The notes under the pieces were generated by a model. The model ran no database searches. It was given only the letters and a program-made list of their open reading frames with translations, and had not been told where the DNA came from. The position numbers were made by a program, and so were the translations under genes. From Frateuria hangzhouensis (GTDB lineage Bacteria; Pseudomonadota; Gammaproteobacteria; Xanthomonadales; Rhodanobacteraceae): 64,000 nucleotides of DNA. Location of the stretch: assembly GCF_026410505.1 (NCBI RefSeq), contig NZ_JAPMIU010000007.1, positions 62,001 through 126,000 of the forward strand, read 5' to 3'. Every line of letters starts with the position of its first letter. The stretch's first letter is position 1. Below, in pieces: positions 1 to 8,270 of the stretch.

Positions 1-1
1 C

Positions 2-865
2 GTGCTGGTGCTGGGCGAGAACGGAACCGGCAAGGGCGTGATCGCGCAGCTGCTGCACGAGCGCTCGGCGCGGGCGAATCGCTCGCTGGTCAAGGTGAAC
101 ATGGGCGGCATCGCCGAGAGCGTGTTCGAGTCGGAGATGTTCGGCCACGTGCGCGGCGCCTACACCGACGCCAAGGGCGAGCGCATCGGCCGCTTCGAGT
201 TGGCCGACGGCGGCACGCTGTTCCTGGACGAGGTCGGCAACGTACCGGCCGCGCAGCAGCCCAAGCTGCTGCGCGTGCTGGAGGACGGCGAGTTCGAGCG
301 GCTCGGTTCCTCCCGCACGCAGCGGGTGGACGTGCGGCTGGTCTCGGCGACCAATGCGGACCTGGATGCGGAGGTCGCCGCCGGCCGCTTCCGCAAGGAT
401 CTGCTCTATCGCCTCAATACGCTGGAAGTGCGTCTGCCACCGCTGCGCGAACGCGCCGACGACATCCTGCCGCTGGCCAACGCGTTCCTGGCGCGCAGCG
501 CGCAACGCTACGGCCGCCACGGTCTGGCGCTGGCCCCGTCGGCCGAGCGCGCGTTGCTGGCCTGGCGCTGGCCCGGCAACGTGCGCGAACTGCAGCACCT
601 GATGGAGCGCGCCGCGCTGCTGGCCGAGCGCGACCAGGTGGACGCCGCCGCACTCGCCTTCGGCGCGCCGGCCGAGGCCGCGCAGGACGTCGACGGCATG
701 ACCCTGGAACAGGCCGAGGCGTGGCTGGTCAAGCGCGCGCTCGATCGTCACGAAGGCAACCTGCAACGCGCGGCCGATACACTGGGCATCACCCGCCAAT
801 CGCTGTACCGCCGGCTGGAAAAACACGACCTGCGTGGCGGCATGGCCGAGGCCGATGTCGACTGA
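2..865 (+). CDS. Sigma-54-dependent response regulator, C-terminal part (5' end outside window)
   Basis: This activator would remodel sigma-54 RNA polymerase in answer to the kinase encoded just downstream. The visible 287 residues start inside the AAA+ domain: Walker A GENGTGKG at 5-12, sigma-54 contact loop GAYTDA at 52-57 (usual form GAFTGA), Walker B GGTLFLDE at 70-77, then the FRKDLLYRL sensor region. A Fis-type helix-turn-helix occupies about 240-280 (core [13 protein letters not shown]). The N-terminal receiver domain must lie before base 1, so the phosphorylated aspartate cannot be checked. The stop overlaps the kinase start by 11 bp, typical of a translationally coupled NtrX/NtrY-type pair. 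The regulated genes are not known from sequence; the downstream proBA genes sit behind a repeat element and need not be targets. Confidence 0.9.
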   Translation: MLVLGENGTGKGVIAQLLHERSARANRSLVKVNMGGIAESVFESEMFGHVRGAYTDAKGERIGRFELADGGTLFLDEVGNVPAAQQPKLLRVLEDGEFERLGSSRTQRVDVRLVSATNADLDAEVAAGRFRKDLLYRLNTLEVRLPPLRERADDILPLANAFLARSAQRYGRHGLALAPSAERALLAWRWPGNVRELQHLMERAALLAERDQVDAAALAFGAPAEAAQDVDGMTLEQAEAWLVKRALDRHEGNLQRAADTLGITRQSLYRRLEKHDLRGGMAEADVD

Positions 866-2234
866 GCCGCTCTCCCGTCGCGCCGGCCGCATGCCGCGCT
901 TCGAGCGGCGCGTGCTCTACGGCAGCCTGTGCGTCGCCGCGCCGGCAGGTGCGGCGCTGCTGGCGATGGCGCTGTGGCCGGAGCCGACGCTGCGCTGGTT
1001 GCTGCCACTGGCAGCGCTGGCCGCCACTGCGCTGGCGATGCGTTGGCAATACCGTCGCGTGGTGTTCCCGCTGTACACCCTCGGTGGCCTGCTCGAGGCC
1101 CTGCGCGAGGGCGACTACAGCCTGCGCGGGGTGCAGGGCGGCGTGCTCGGCGACGTGGTCTACGACATCAATGCGCTGGCCGAGCGGCTGCAGAAGGAGC
1201 GGCTGGAGTTCGAGGAGTCCGCGCACCTGCTGGGCAAGACGCTGGCGGCGCTGGACAGCGCGGTATTGGTGTTCGACGAGCGTTTGCGGCTGCGCCTGGT
1301 CAACCCGGCCGGGCTGCGCCTGCTGGATGCCGAGCGCCATCGCCTGTTCGGCCTGAGCGCCGCCGAACTGGGCTTGGCCGGGTTGCTGGAAGGGCCGGCG
1401 GCGCAAGTGCTGGCGCATGCCTTTCCCGGCCGCAGCGGACGCTTCGAGGTGCGCCATGCGGCCCTGCGCAGTGGCGGGCGCGGCGGACAGTTGCTGGTGA
1501 TCAACGACGTCGGCCGCGTGCTGCGCGAAGAGGAGCGGGCAGCCTGGCAGCGCCTGCTGCGCGTGCTCGGGCACGAAGTGAACAATTCGCTGGCGCCGAT
1601 CCAGTCGATGGCCGGCACGTTGGCGACGCTGGCCGCGCGCGAACCGCTGCCGGCGGACTGGCGCGAGGACTTTCGCGGCGGGCTGGAGGTGATCGGCAAC
1701 CGCGCCGGCGCGCTGGCGCGCTTCCTGGCCGGCTACAGCACGCTCGCGCGCCTGCCGCCGCCGCACCGGGCGGAGGTGGATGTACCCGCGCTGCTGGGCA
1801 AGGTGGCGCGCCTGCCGCTCAGCGCCAAGCCTGCGCCGGGCGCCAAGGGCGCCCGCCCGGACCGGCAGGTCATGCTGGAAGAGGGCGAGCCGCTGCGGAT
1901 CCTGGCCGACGCCGACCAGCTCGAACAGGCGCTGATCAACCTGCTGCGCAACGCGGTGGAGGCGGCCTCGGCGCAAGTGCGCCTGCGCTGGCGGCGCGAG
2001 AGCGGACGCGCACTGATCGAGGTGGAAGACGACGGCCCCGGCCCGCCGCCCAGCGACAACCTGTTCGTGCCCTTCTTCACCACCAAGCCGGGCGGCTCGG
2101 GCATCGGCCTGGCGCTGGCGCGGCAGATCGCCGAAGGGCACGACGGTGGCGTGGCGCTCACCGCGCGCGCCGATGGCGAGCCCGGCGCGCTGGCCTGCCT
2201 GTGGCTACCCCTCCCCGCCGCCGATCCCTTGTAG
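855..2234 (+). CDS. NtrY-like membrane sensor histidine kinase
   Basis: A 459-residue inner-membrane sensor kinase, presumably phosphorylating the upstream regulator. Two hydrophobic segments lie near residues 20-41 and 45-62 with almost no periplasmic loop, so it probably senses a membrane or cytoplasmic signal. They are followed by a HAMP-like stretch, a PAS-like region (about 118-208), the phospho-acceptor motif GHEVNNSLAP (histidine about 240), an N-box LINLLRNAVEAA and the G-boxes VEDDGPG and GGSGIGLALARQ. HEVNNS fits the NtrY/AtoS group. I chose the ATG at 855 because it overlaps the previous stop; a GTG at 834 is in frame but less likely. The stop TAG at 2232-2234 lies inside a palindromic repeat, so the last codon and 3' end are shaped by that element. 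Confidence 0.88.
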   Translation: MSTEPLSRRAGRMPRFERRVLYGSLCVAAPAGAALLAMALWPEPTLRWLLPLAALAATALAMRWQYRRVVFPLYTLGGLLEALREGDYSLRGVQGGVLGDVVYDINALAERLQKERLEFEESAHLLGKTLAALDSAVLVFDERLRLRLVNPAGLRLLDAERHRLFGLSAAELGLAGLLEGPAAQVLAHAFPGRSGRFEVRHAALRSGGRGGQLLVINDVGRVLREEERAAWQRLLRVLGHEVNNSLAPIQSMAGTLATLAAREPLPADWREDFRGGLEVIGNRAGALARFLAGYSTLARLPPPHRAEVDVPALLGKVARLPLSAKPAPGAKGARPDRQVMLEEGEPLRILADADQLEQALINLLRNAVEAASAQVRLRWRRESGRALIEVEDDGPGPPPSDNLFVPFFTTKPGGSGIGLALARQIAEGHDGGVALTARADGEPGALACLWLPLPAADPL

Positions 2235-2303
2235 GAGCCCACTTGTGGGCGATGCTCCAGCTCTCATCGGCGGAAAAAGCATCGCCCACAAGTGCGCTCC
2301 TAC
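2231..2303. repeat. REP-A palindromic element (two inverted arms)
   Basis: The left arm GTAGGAGCCCACTTGTGGGC and the right arm GCCCACAAGTGCGCTCCTAC are inverted copies separated by about 30 bases. Each arm is itself partly palindromic (CCCACTTGTGGG). It provides the kinase stop codon and would fold into a strong hairpin in RNA. The remaining spacer to proB (2304-2456) shows no gene. Confidence 0.9.
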
Positions 2304-2456
2304 GAGGATCGGATCCGGCCGCAGGGGTTGCACTTCGCGCTGAACCCCGTAAGGTAAAAAGGAGAATTCGCCGGTCGCCGCCCTGCCGCGACCGCGCCCC
2401 GCTCCCGCCACGCATCCCATCCGCGCGATGCGTCCGGCATTCCAGGAACCTCAGGC

Positions 2457-3674
2457 ATGGCCCCCGCGGCCGACAGCCTGCAAGGACACATGACCGCTTT
2501 CCCGTTTCGCGAACAATCCGTGCCCACGTGGCGACGCGCCGTCCTCAAGGTCGGCTCCAGCCTGCTCGCCGCCGAAGAAGGCGGGCTCAGCACCCGCTAC
2601 GCCCTGGGCCTGGCCCACTTCATCGCCGCTTGCCATCGCGCCGGACGCGAAGTGGTACTGGTTTCCTCCGGTGCCGTCGCGGCAGGCCGCATGCTGCTGC
2701 GCGGCCATGCCGGCGAGGACACCTCCAGCGCGCCGCGCCAGGCCATGGCGGCGCTCGGGCAGACCCAGACCATCGCCCTGTGGCAGCGCATGTTCGACCG
2801 CCCGCTGGCGCAGGTGCTGCTCACCCACGACGACCTGCGCAACCGCCGCCGCTACCTCAATGCACGCGCCACGCTGAGCGAACTGCTCGTCCATGGCGTG
2901 ATGCCGGTGGTCAACGAGAACGACACCGTCGCCGTGGACGAACTGACCCTCGGCGACAACGACAACCTGGCCGCGATCGTCGCCGCGCTGATCGACGCCG
3001 ACATCCTGATGATCGCCACCGACATCGACGGGCTTTACACCGCCGATCCGCGCGGCAACCCGGACGCACGGCCGCTCGACGAGGTGGCCGAGGTCACCCC
3101 CGAGATCATGGACATGGCCGCCGGCGCCGGCAGCAGCGTGGGTACCGGCGGCATGCGCACCAAGCTGGAGGCGGCCGCGAAGGCCGCCGCCGCGGGCATC
3201 GAGACGATCCTGTTCAACGGGCGCGATACCGAGGTGATGCGCCTGCTCGGCTACGACCGCCTGCGCGGCACCCGCCTGCGCACCACGGCCACGCGGCTGC
3301 AGGCGCGCAAGTACTGGCTGAGCCACATGCCCGCCGAGCTGGGCTACATCCGGATCGACGAAGGCGCCGCGCATGCGCTGTGCGACGAGGGCGCCTCGTT
3401 GCTGCCCAAGGGCGTGGTCGGCGCCAGCGGCACCTTCCAGCGTGGCGACATGGTGGAGATCGTCACCGGCGACCCGGACGACCTCAAGCTGGTCGCCCGC
3501 GGCATTAGCCAGTACGGCTCGGCCGAGCTCAACCGCATCGCCGGCGCGCATACCCGCGAGATCGGTGCCTTGCTCGGCTACAGCTACGGCGACTCGGTGG
3601 TCAGCCGCGCCGACATGGCGATGCTCGAGCTGTCCTGGTGCGGCAGCCAGCACCCGCCCATGCATACCAGCTGA
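2457..3674 (+). CDS. proB: Glutamate 5-kinase
   Basis: It phosphorylates the gamma-carboxylate of glutamate with ATP, the first and normally proline-inhibited step of proline synthesis, in the cytoplasm. The N-terminal amino-acid kinase domain begins at AVLKVGSSLLA; NENDTVAVDEL and the GTGGMRTKLEAA loop are typical of ProB. The C-terminal 90 residues (KGVVGASGTFQRGDMVEI) form a PUA domain. At 405 residues it is longer than the E. coli enzyme (367). The start is uncertain: ATG 2457 has AGGAA eight bases upstream, whereas ATG 2490 (394 residues) has AAGGA only three bases upstream. proA follows 25 bp downstream, so the two are almost certainly co-transcribed. Confidence 0.96.
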   Translation: MAPAADSLQGHMTAFPFREQSVPTWRRAVLKVGSSLLAAEEGGLSTRYALGLAHFIAACHRAGREVVLVSSGAVAAGRMLLRGHAGEDTSSAPRQAMAALGQTQTIALWQRMFDRPLAQVLLTHDDLRNRRRYLNARATLSELLVHGVMPVVNENDTVAVDELTLGDNDNLAAIVAALIDADILMIATDIDGLYTADPRGNPDARPLDEVAEVTPEIMDMAAGAGSSVGTGGMRTKLEAAAKAAAAGIETILFNGRDTEVMRLLGYDRLRGTRLRTTATRLQARKYWLSHMPAELGYIRIDEGAAHALCDEGASLLPKGVVGASGTFQRGDMVEIVTGDPDDLKLVARGISQYGSAELNRIAGAHTREIGALLGYSYGDSVVSRADMAMLELSWCGSQHPPMHTS

Positions 3675-3699
3675 GGCAAAAAACCTTGAGGAGTGATCG

Positions 3700-4980
3700 A
3701 TGAACAGTTCCGTGCGCGACCACGCGCTCCAGTGTCGCGCCGCCGCCGACCAGGTGGCCGCGCTTTCCACCGACGACAAGAACGCCATGCTGCGCGCGAT
3801 GGCCGCCGCGCTGGAGGCCGACGCCGACGCGATCCTGGCCGCCAATGCGCAGGACATGGACGCGGCGCGCGAGCGCGGCATCGGCGAGGCGATGCTCGAT
3901 CGCCTGGCGCTCGATCCAGGCCGCCTGGCCGGCATCGCCAAAGCCCTGCGCGAAGTCGCCGACCTGCCCGATCCGGTTGGCCAGGTCACCGAGGCGCACG
4001 ATTCGGACAAGGGTTTCGCGATCCAGCGCGTGCGCGTGCCGCTGGGCGTGGTGGCGATGATCTATGAGGCGCGGCCGAACGTTACCGCCGACGCCGCGGC
4101 GCTGTGCCTGAAGGCCGGCAACGGGGTGATCCTGCGCGGCGGCAAGGAGGCGGTGCGCTCGAACACGGCGATCGCCGCCAGCCTGCGCCGCGCGATCGCC
4201 GCGGCCGGTGTGGCCGAGGATGCACTGGTGCTCATGGACGACCTGAGCCGCGAGGCGATGATGCAGCTGATGCAGCTGACGGACATCGTCGACCTGATCA
4301 TCCCGCGTGGCGGCGAAGGGCTGATCCGCTTCGTCACCGAACATGCGCGCGTGCCGGTGATCAAGCACTACAAGGGTGTGTGCCACCTGTACGTCGACGC
4401 GGCGGCGGACCTGGACCAAGCGCTGGATTTGCTGATCGACGGCAAGACCACGCGTCCGGCGGCCTGCAATGCGATCGAGACGTTGCTGGTGCATGCCGAC
4501 GTCGCCGACGCGTTCCTGCCGCGTGCGGCGGCAGCGTTGGTCGAACGCGGCGTCGAACTGCTCGGCGACGAGCGCGCGCGGGCGACCTGCCCGGCGATGG
4601 GCCAGGCGACCGAAGATGACTACGCCGCCGAGTTCCTCAGCCTCAAGCTCGCCGTGCGCGTGGTCGGCGATCTGGAGACGGCCATCGCCCACATCCGCCG
4701 TTTCGGTTCCGACCACACCGAGGTGATCGCGACCGAGGCGCCGGCGACGGCCGACCGCTTCGTCCATGCGCTGCGTTCGGCGGTGGTGATGGTCAACACC
4801 TCCTCGCGCTTCTCCGACGGCGGCGAGCTGGGCCTGGGCGCGGAGATCGGCATCTCCACCACCCGCTTGCATGCTTATGGCCCGATGGGTGCCGACGCGC
4901 TGACCATCGAACGCTTCGTGCTGCGCGGCAGCGGGCAGGTGCGGCATGCCGGGAGTCACGTCGGCGCGGGTGGAACCTGA
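3700..4980 (+). CDS. proA: Gamma-glutamyl phosphate reductase
   Basis: It reduces glutamyl-5-phosphate with NADPH to glutamate semialdehyde, which cyclises to pyrroline-5-carboxylate; ProB and ProA act as a pair because the intermediate is labile. The 426-residue length is normal. Visible family marks are [17 protein letters not shown] (about 113-129), [12 protein letters not shown] and [13 protein letters not shown] with the catalytic cysteine at 256. A GAGGAG ribosome site lies about nine bases before the ATG. Downstream, two palindromic repeats (REP-A half and REP-B) fill the spacer to the convergent uup gene and may act as the bidirectional 3' border; nothing else is seen there. Confidence 0.97.
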   Translation: MNSSVRDHALQCRAAADQVAALSTDDKNAMLRAMAAALEADADAILAANAQDMDAARERGIGEAMLDRLALDPGRLAGIAKALREVADLPDPVGQVTEAHDSDKGFAIQRVRVPLGVVAMIYEARPNVTADAAALCLKAGNGVILRGGKEAVRSNTAIAASLRRAIAAAGVAEDALVLMDDLSREAMMQLMQLTDIVDLIIPRGGEGLIRFVTEHARVPVIKHYKGVCHLYVDAAADLDQALDLLIDGKTTRPAACNAIETLLVHADVADAFLPRAAAALVERGVELLGDERARATCPAMGQATEDDYAAEFLSLKLAVRVVGDLETAIAHIRRFGSDHTEVIATEAPATADRFVHALRSAVVMVNTSSRFSDGGELGLGAEIGISTTRLHAYGPMGADALTIERFVLRGSGQVRHAGSHVGAGGT

Positions 4981-5035
4981 TTCACCCCGTTGTAGTGCGC
5001 AGAGAGGCGTCGAAATGCCTTCGCGCCATGCCCTT

Positions 5036-5061
5036 GTAGGAGCCCACAAGTGGGCTCCTAC
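5036..5061. repeat. REP-A half element, perfect palindrome
   Basis: Twelve-base arms GTAGGAGCCCAC and GTGGGCTCCTAC are exact inverted copies around a central AA. This is a single-hairpin version of the two-armed REP-A elements elsewhere, located 55 bp after the proA stop. Confidence 0.9.
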
Positions 5062-5130
5062 AGGGGCGACGCTTCTGGGCCATCTCACGCAAGCCCTGCG
5101 GCGCGGTGTTCAGCCCTCCAGCTCAGACCT

Positions 5131-5192
5131 GTAGGGTGGGCTTCAGCCCACCATGCAAGGCACGAGGAGCGGTGGGCTGAAGCCCACCCTAC
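5131..5192. repeat. REP-B palindromic element
   Basis: The left arm GTAGGGTGGGCTTCAGCCCA and the right arm TGGGCTGAAGCCCACCCTAC are exact inverted copies with about 20 bases between. It lies between the 3' ends of the convergent genes proA and uup, where it could terminate or stabilise both transcripts. Confidence 0.92.
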
Positions 5193-5217
5193 GGGCCTTG
5201 AAAGGCAGGCTGCAGGC

Positions 5218-7083
5218 TCAGCCTTCCAGTTCACTCCAACGTGCGTAGGCGGTGTCGAGATCGGCCTGCAGTTTCGCCACTGTCTCGTTGGCCAGCACGA
5301 TGGCGGCGCTGTCCTGCTGAAAGAATGCCGGGTCGTTCATCGCGGCGGTGCGCTGGGCGATGTCGATTTCCAGTTGCTCGATGCGCGCGGGCAGCTGCTC
5401 GAGCTCGCGCTGGTCCTTGAAGCTCAACTTGCGCTTCGGCGCTGCCGGTGCCGGTGTCGGGACAGTGGCCGGTTCCGACGTGTTCTTCGCCGTAACGGAT
5501 GCGGGTGTGACCGGCCGCTGGCGCAGCCAGTCGCTGTAACCGCCCACGTACTCGCCGACCTGGCCGGCGCCCTCCAGCACCAGCGTGCTCGACACCACGT
5601 TGTCGAGGAACGCGCGGTCGTGCGAGACCAGCAGCAGCGTTCCCTTGTACTCGGTGAGCAGCTCTTCGAGCAGTTCCAGCGTCTCCACGTCCAGGTCGTT
5701 GGTCGGTTCGTCCATGACCAGCAGGTTCGACGGCTGCGCGAACAGCTTGGCCAGCAGCAGGCGGTTGCGCTCGCCGCCGGACAGCCGCGTGATCGGGGCG
5801 CGCGCGCGTTCGGGCGAGAACAGGAAATCCTGCAGGTAGCCGATCACATGCTTGCGCTGGCCGCCGAGCTCGATGTACTCGCGGCCCTGCGCCACGTTGT
5901 CCAGCGCATTGAGCCGCTCGTCCAGCTGGATCCGGTGCTGGTCGAAATAGGCGATCTGGATGCCGGTGCCGAGCTCCGCCGTGCCGCGCTGGGGTTCAAG
6001 TTGGCCCAGCATGATCTTCAGCAGGGTGCTCTTGCCGGCGCCGTTGGGCCCGATGATGCCGATGCGGTCGCCCCGCATGATGGTGGTCGACAGGTCCTCG
6101 ATCAGCACGCGCCCGCCGTAGGCCTGATGCACGTGCTCGAGCTCGATCACCTTCTTGCCCGAGGCCTGCCCGGTGGCCAGGGTCATCTTCGCGTTGCCGG
6201 CCAGCTCGCGCCGTTCGGCACGCTCGCGGCGCAAGGCCTTCAGCGCACGCACGCGGCCCTCGTTGCGGGTGCGCCGGGCCTTGATGCCCTGGCGGATCCA
6301 CACCTCTTCCTGCGCCAGCTTCTTGTCGAACAGCGCATTGGCCTGGCTCTCGGCGTGCAGGCGCTCCTCGCGCCGGCGCAGATAGTTGTCGTAGTCGCCG
6401 GGCCAGTCGGTAAGGGTGCCGCGATCGATTTCGACGATCCGCGTGGCCAGCGCGCGCAGGAAGCTGCGATCGTGGGTAACGAACACGATCGAGCCATCGA
6501 AGGATTTCAGGAAGCCCTCGAGCCAGCCGATCGCCTCGATGTCCAGGTGGTTGGTCGGCTCGTCCAGCAGCAGCACGTCGGGCTTGGTCACCAGCGCCTG
6601 CGCCAGCAATACGCGGCGCTTCATGCCGCCGGAAAGCGCGGCGAAGTCGGTTTCGCCCGGCAGCTCCAGCCGGGCCAGCACCTCGTTCACCCGGCGGTCA
6701 AGATCCCAGCCCTGGCGCGCTTCGATCTCGTGCTGCACCTCGCCGAGCGCATCGAGCTCGCCCAGGCCCAGCAAATGGTGGTATCGCGCCAGCAAACGGC
6801 CCAGGTCGCCCAGGCCTTCGGCGACCACGTCGAACACCGAACCGGCGGTGGATTGCGGCACCTCCTGCGCCATGCGCGCCACGATGATGCCGTTCTGCAC
6901 CCTCACTTCACCGTCGTCGGGCTGCAATTGCCCGGCGATCAACTTCATCAGAGTGGATTTCCCCTCGCCATTGCGGCCGACGACGCACACGCGTTCGCCG
7001 CGCTCGATCGACAGGTCGACATCGGCAAGCAGGAGGGGGCCGCCGATGCTGAAATCGACGCGCTGCAATTGGATCAGGGACAT
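5218..7083 (-). CDS. uup: ABC-F family ATPase Uup
   Basis: A cytoplasmic ABC-F protein with two nucleotide-binding domains and no membrane part; this family acts on ribosomes, and Uup has been linked to precise excision of transposons and to ribosome function. Domain 1 has Walker A GRNGEGKST (36-44) and signature LSGGMKRR; domain 2 has GPNGAGKST and LSGGERNRLLLAK. A charged linker (EEVWIRQGIKARRTRNEGR) joins them. The C-terminal 65 residues form a predicted coiled coil (QRELEQLPARIEQLEIDIAQ), the DNA-binding tail that separates Uup from EttA or YheS. Length (621) is usual for Uup. It is transcribed toward proA and its 5' end is divergent from the glycosyltransferase gene, 113 bp away. Confidence 0.93.
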   Translation of the reverse strand: MSLIQLQRVDFSIGGPLLLADVDLSIERGERVCVVGRNGEGKSTLMKLIAGQLQPDDGEVRVQNGIIVARMAQEVPQSTAGSVFDVVAEGLGDLGRLLARYHHLLGLGELDALGEVQHEIEARQGWDLDRRVNEVLARLELPGETDFAALSGGMKRRVLLAQALVTKPDVLLLDEPTNHLDIEAIGWLEGFLKSFDGSIVFVTHDRSFLRALATRIVEIDRGTLTDWPGDYDNYLRRREERLHAESQANALFDKKLAQEEVWIRQGIKARRTRNEGRVRALKALRRERAERRELAGNAKMTLATGQASGKKVIELEHVHQAYGGRVLIEDLSTTIMRGDRIGIIGPNGAGKSTLLKIMLGQLEPQRGTAELGTGIQIAYFDQHRIQLDERLNALDNVAQGREYIELGGQRKHVIGYLQDFLFSPERARAPITRLSGGERNRLLLAKLFAQPSNLLVMDEPTNDLDVETLELLEELLTEYKGTLLLVSHDRAFLDNVVSSTLVLEGAGQVGEYVGGYSDWLRQRPVTPASVTAKNTSEPATVPTPAPAAPKRKLSFKDQRELEQLPARIEQLEIDIAQRTAAMNDPAFFQQDSAAIVLANETVAKLQADLDTAYARWSELEG

Positions 7084-7196
7084 CCGCCGATTCTAATCGA
7101 TGTGGCTTGCTCGATACGGTCCGGCGGGTGCGGCGCGCACCAAGGCCCCCATGTCAACGCGCACGCGGCCTGGAGGCCCCGGGCGCCGAGGTGTCC

Positions 7197-8270
7197 ATGC
7201 GCATCGCCCAGATCGCCCCGCTCTGCGAATCGGTGCCGCCGAGGCTCTATGGCGGCACCGAGCGCATCGTCTCCTGGCTGGCCGACACGCTGGTCGACCT
7301 CGGTCACGAGGTCACGCTGTTCTCCAGCGCCGATGCCTGCACCCGCGCCGAGCTGGTGGCGGTGCGCGACCAGGCGATCCGGCTCGATCCCACGCCGCAC
7401 AAGTCCGAACTGGCGGCGCACCTGTCGATGTTGCAGGAGGTGCGCCGTCGTGCCGACGAGTTCGACGTGCTGCATTTCCACGTCGACATGCTGCACTTCC
7501 CCATGTTCGAGGACTGCGCCGGCCGCACGCTGACCACACTGCACGGCCGGCTGGACCTGAAGGACCTGGGCGAGGTGTACCGGCGCTGGCCGCATTACCC
7601 GCTGGTGTCGATCTCGCATCACCAGCGCCAGCCGCTGCATTTCGCCAACTGGGCCGGCACCGTGCACCACGGCCTGCCGGAGGATTTGCATCGGCCGCAT
7701 CCGCGGCGGCGCGGCGGCTACCTGGCCTTCCTCGGGCGCATCTCGCCGGAGAAGCGGCCCGACCGCGCCATCGCCATCGCGCGTGCGAGCGGCATGCCGC
7801 TGAAGATCGCGGCCAAGGTCGACCTGGCCGACCGCGCGTACTTTCACGAAGAAATCCAGCCGCTGCTGGACGATCCGCTGGTGGAGTTCGTCGGCGAGAT
7901 CGACGATGCCGCCAAGGAGCAGTTCCTCGGCGCTGCCGCCGCGCTGCTGTTCCCGATCGACTGGCCCGAGCCGTTCGGCCTGGTGATGATCGAGGCGATG
8001 GCCTGCAGCACGCCGGTGATCGCCTGGAATCGCGGCGCCGTGCCCGAGGTGGTCGACGAGGGCGTCAGCGGTTTCATCGTCGAAAGCGAGGCCGAGGCGA
8101 TCCAGGCCGTGCGGCGCCTGCCGCAGATCGACCGCCGGCAGGTGCGCGCCGCGTTCGAGCGGCGCTTCTCGGCCGAGATCATGGCGAGCCATTACGTGGA
8201 CCTTTACGAACGGCGCTGCCGCGTCGCGCCGGCGCTGCCGGCGTGGCCGGTGGCCTATGAGGCAGGATGA
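7197..8270 (+). CDS. Family 4 glycosyltransferase (GT-B fold)
   Basis: A 357-residue retaining glycosyltransferase with two Rossmann-like domains. The N-terminal domain starts MRIAQIAPLCESVPPRLYGG, with the glycine-rich TERIVSW loop typical of GT4 enzymes. The C-terminal nucleotide-sugar domain shows FLGRISPEKRPDRAI and the EPFGLVMIEAMACSTPVIA stretch with the two spaced glutamates of the GT4 signature. Donor and acceptor cannot be read from sequence. I chose ATG 7197 over upstream in-frame codons because it coincides with the family N terminus; GTG 7191 is possible. Its stop overlaps the next gene (ATGA), so it is probably made together with the debranching enzyme and acts on the same glucan or glycoside. 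Confidence 0.85.
   Translation: MRIAQIAPLCESVPPRLYGGTERIVSWLADTLVDLGHEVTLFSSADACTRAELVAVRDQAIRLDPTPHKSELAAHLSMLQEVRRRADEFDVLHFHVDMLHFPMFEDCAGRTLTTLHGRLDLKDLGEVYRRWPHYPLVSISHHQRQPLHFANWAGTVHHGLPEDLHRPHPRRRGGYLAFLGRISPEKRPDRAIAIARASGMPLKIAAKVDLADRAYFHEEIQPLLDDPLVEFVGEIDDAAKEQFLGAAAALLFPIDWPEPFGLVMIEAMACSTPVIAWNRGAVPEVVDEGVSGFIVESEAEAIQAVRRLPQIDRRQVRAAFERRFSAEIMASHYVDLYERRCRVAPALPAWPVAYEAG

Noticed and set aside
929-3508. 859-codon plus-strand frame spanning the kinase, spacer and proB
   Set aside because: Low-complexity arginine/alanine/glycine translation crossing two real genes and a repeat element; out of frame with both.
5050-7533. 827-codon plus-strand frame opposite uup
   Set aside because: Shadow of uup that also runs into the glycosyltransferase gene; no recognisable domain.
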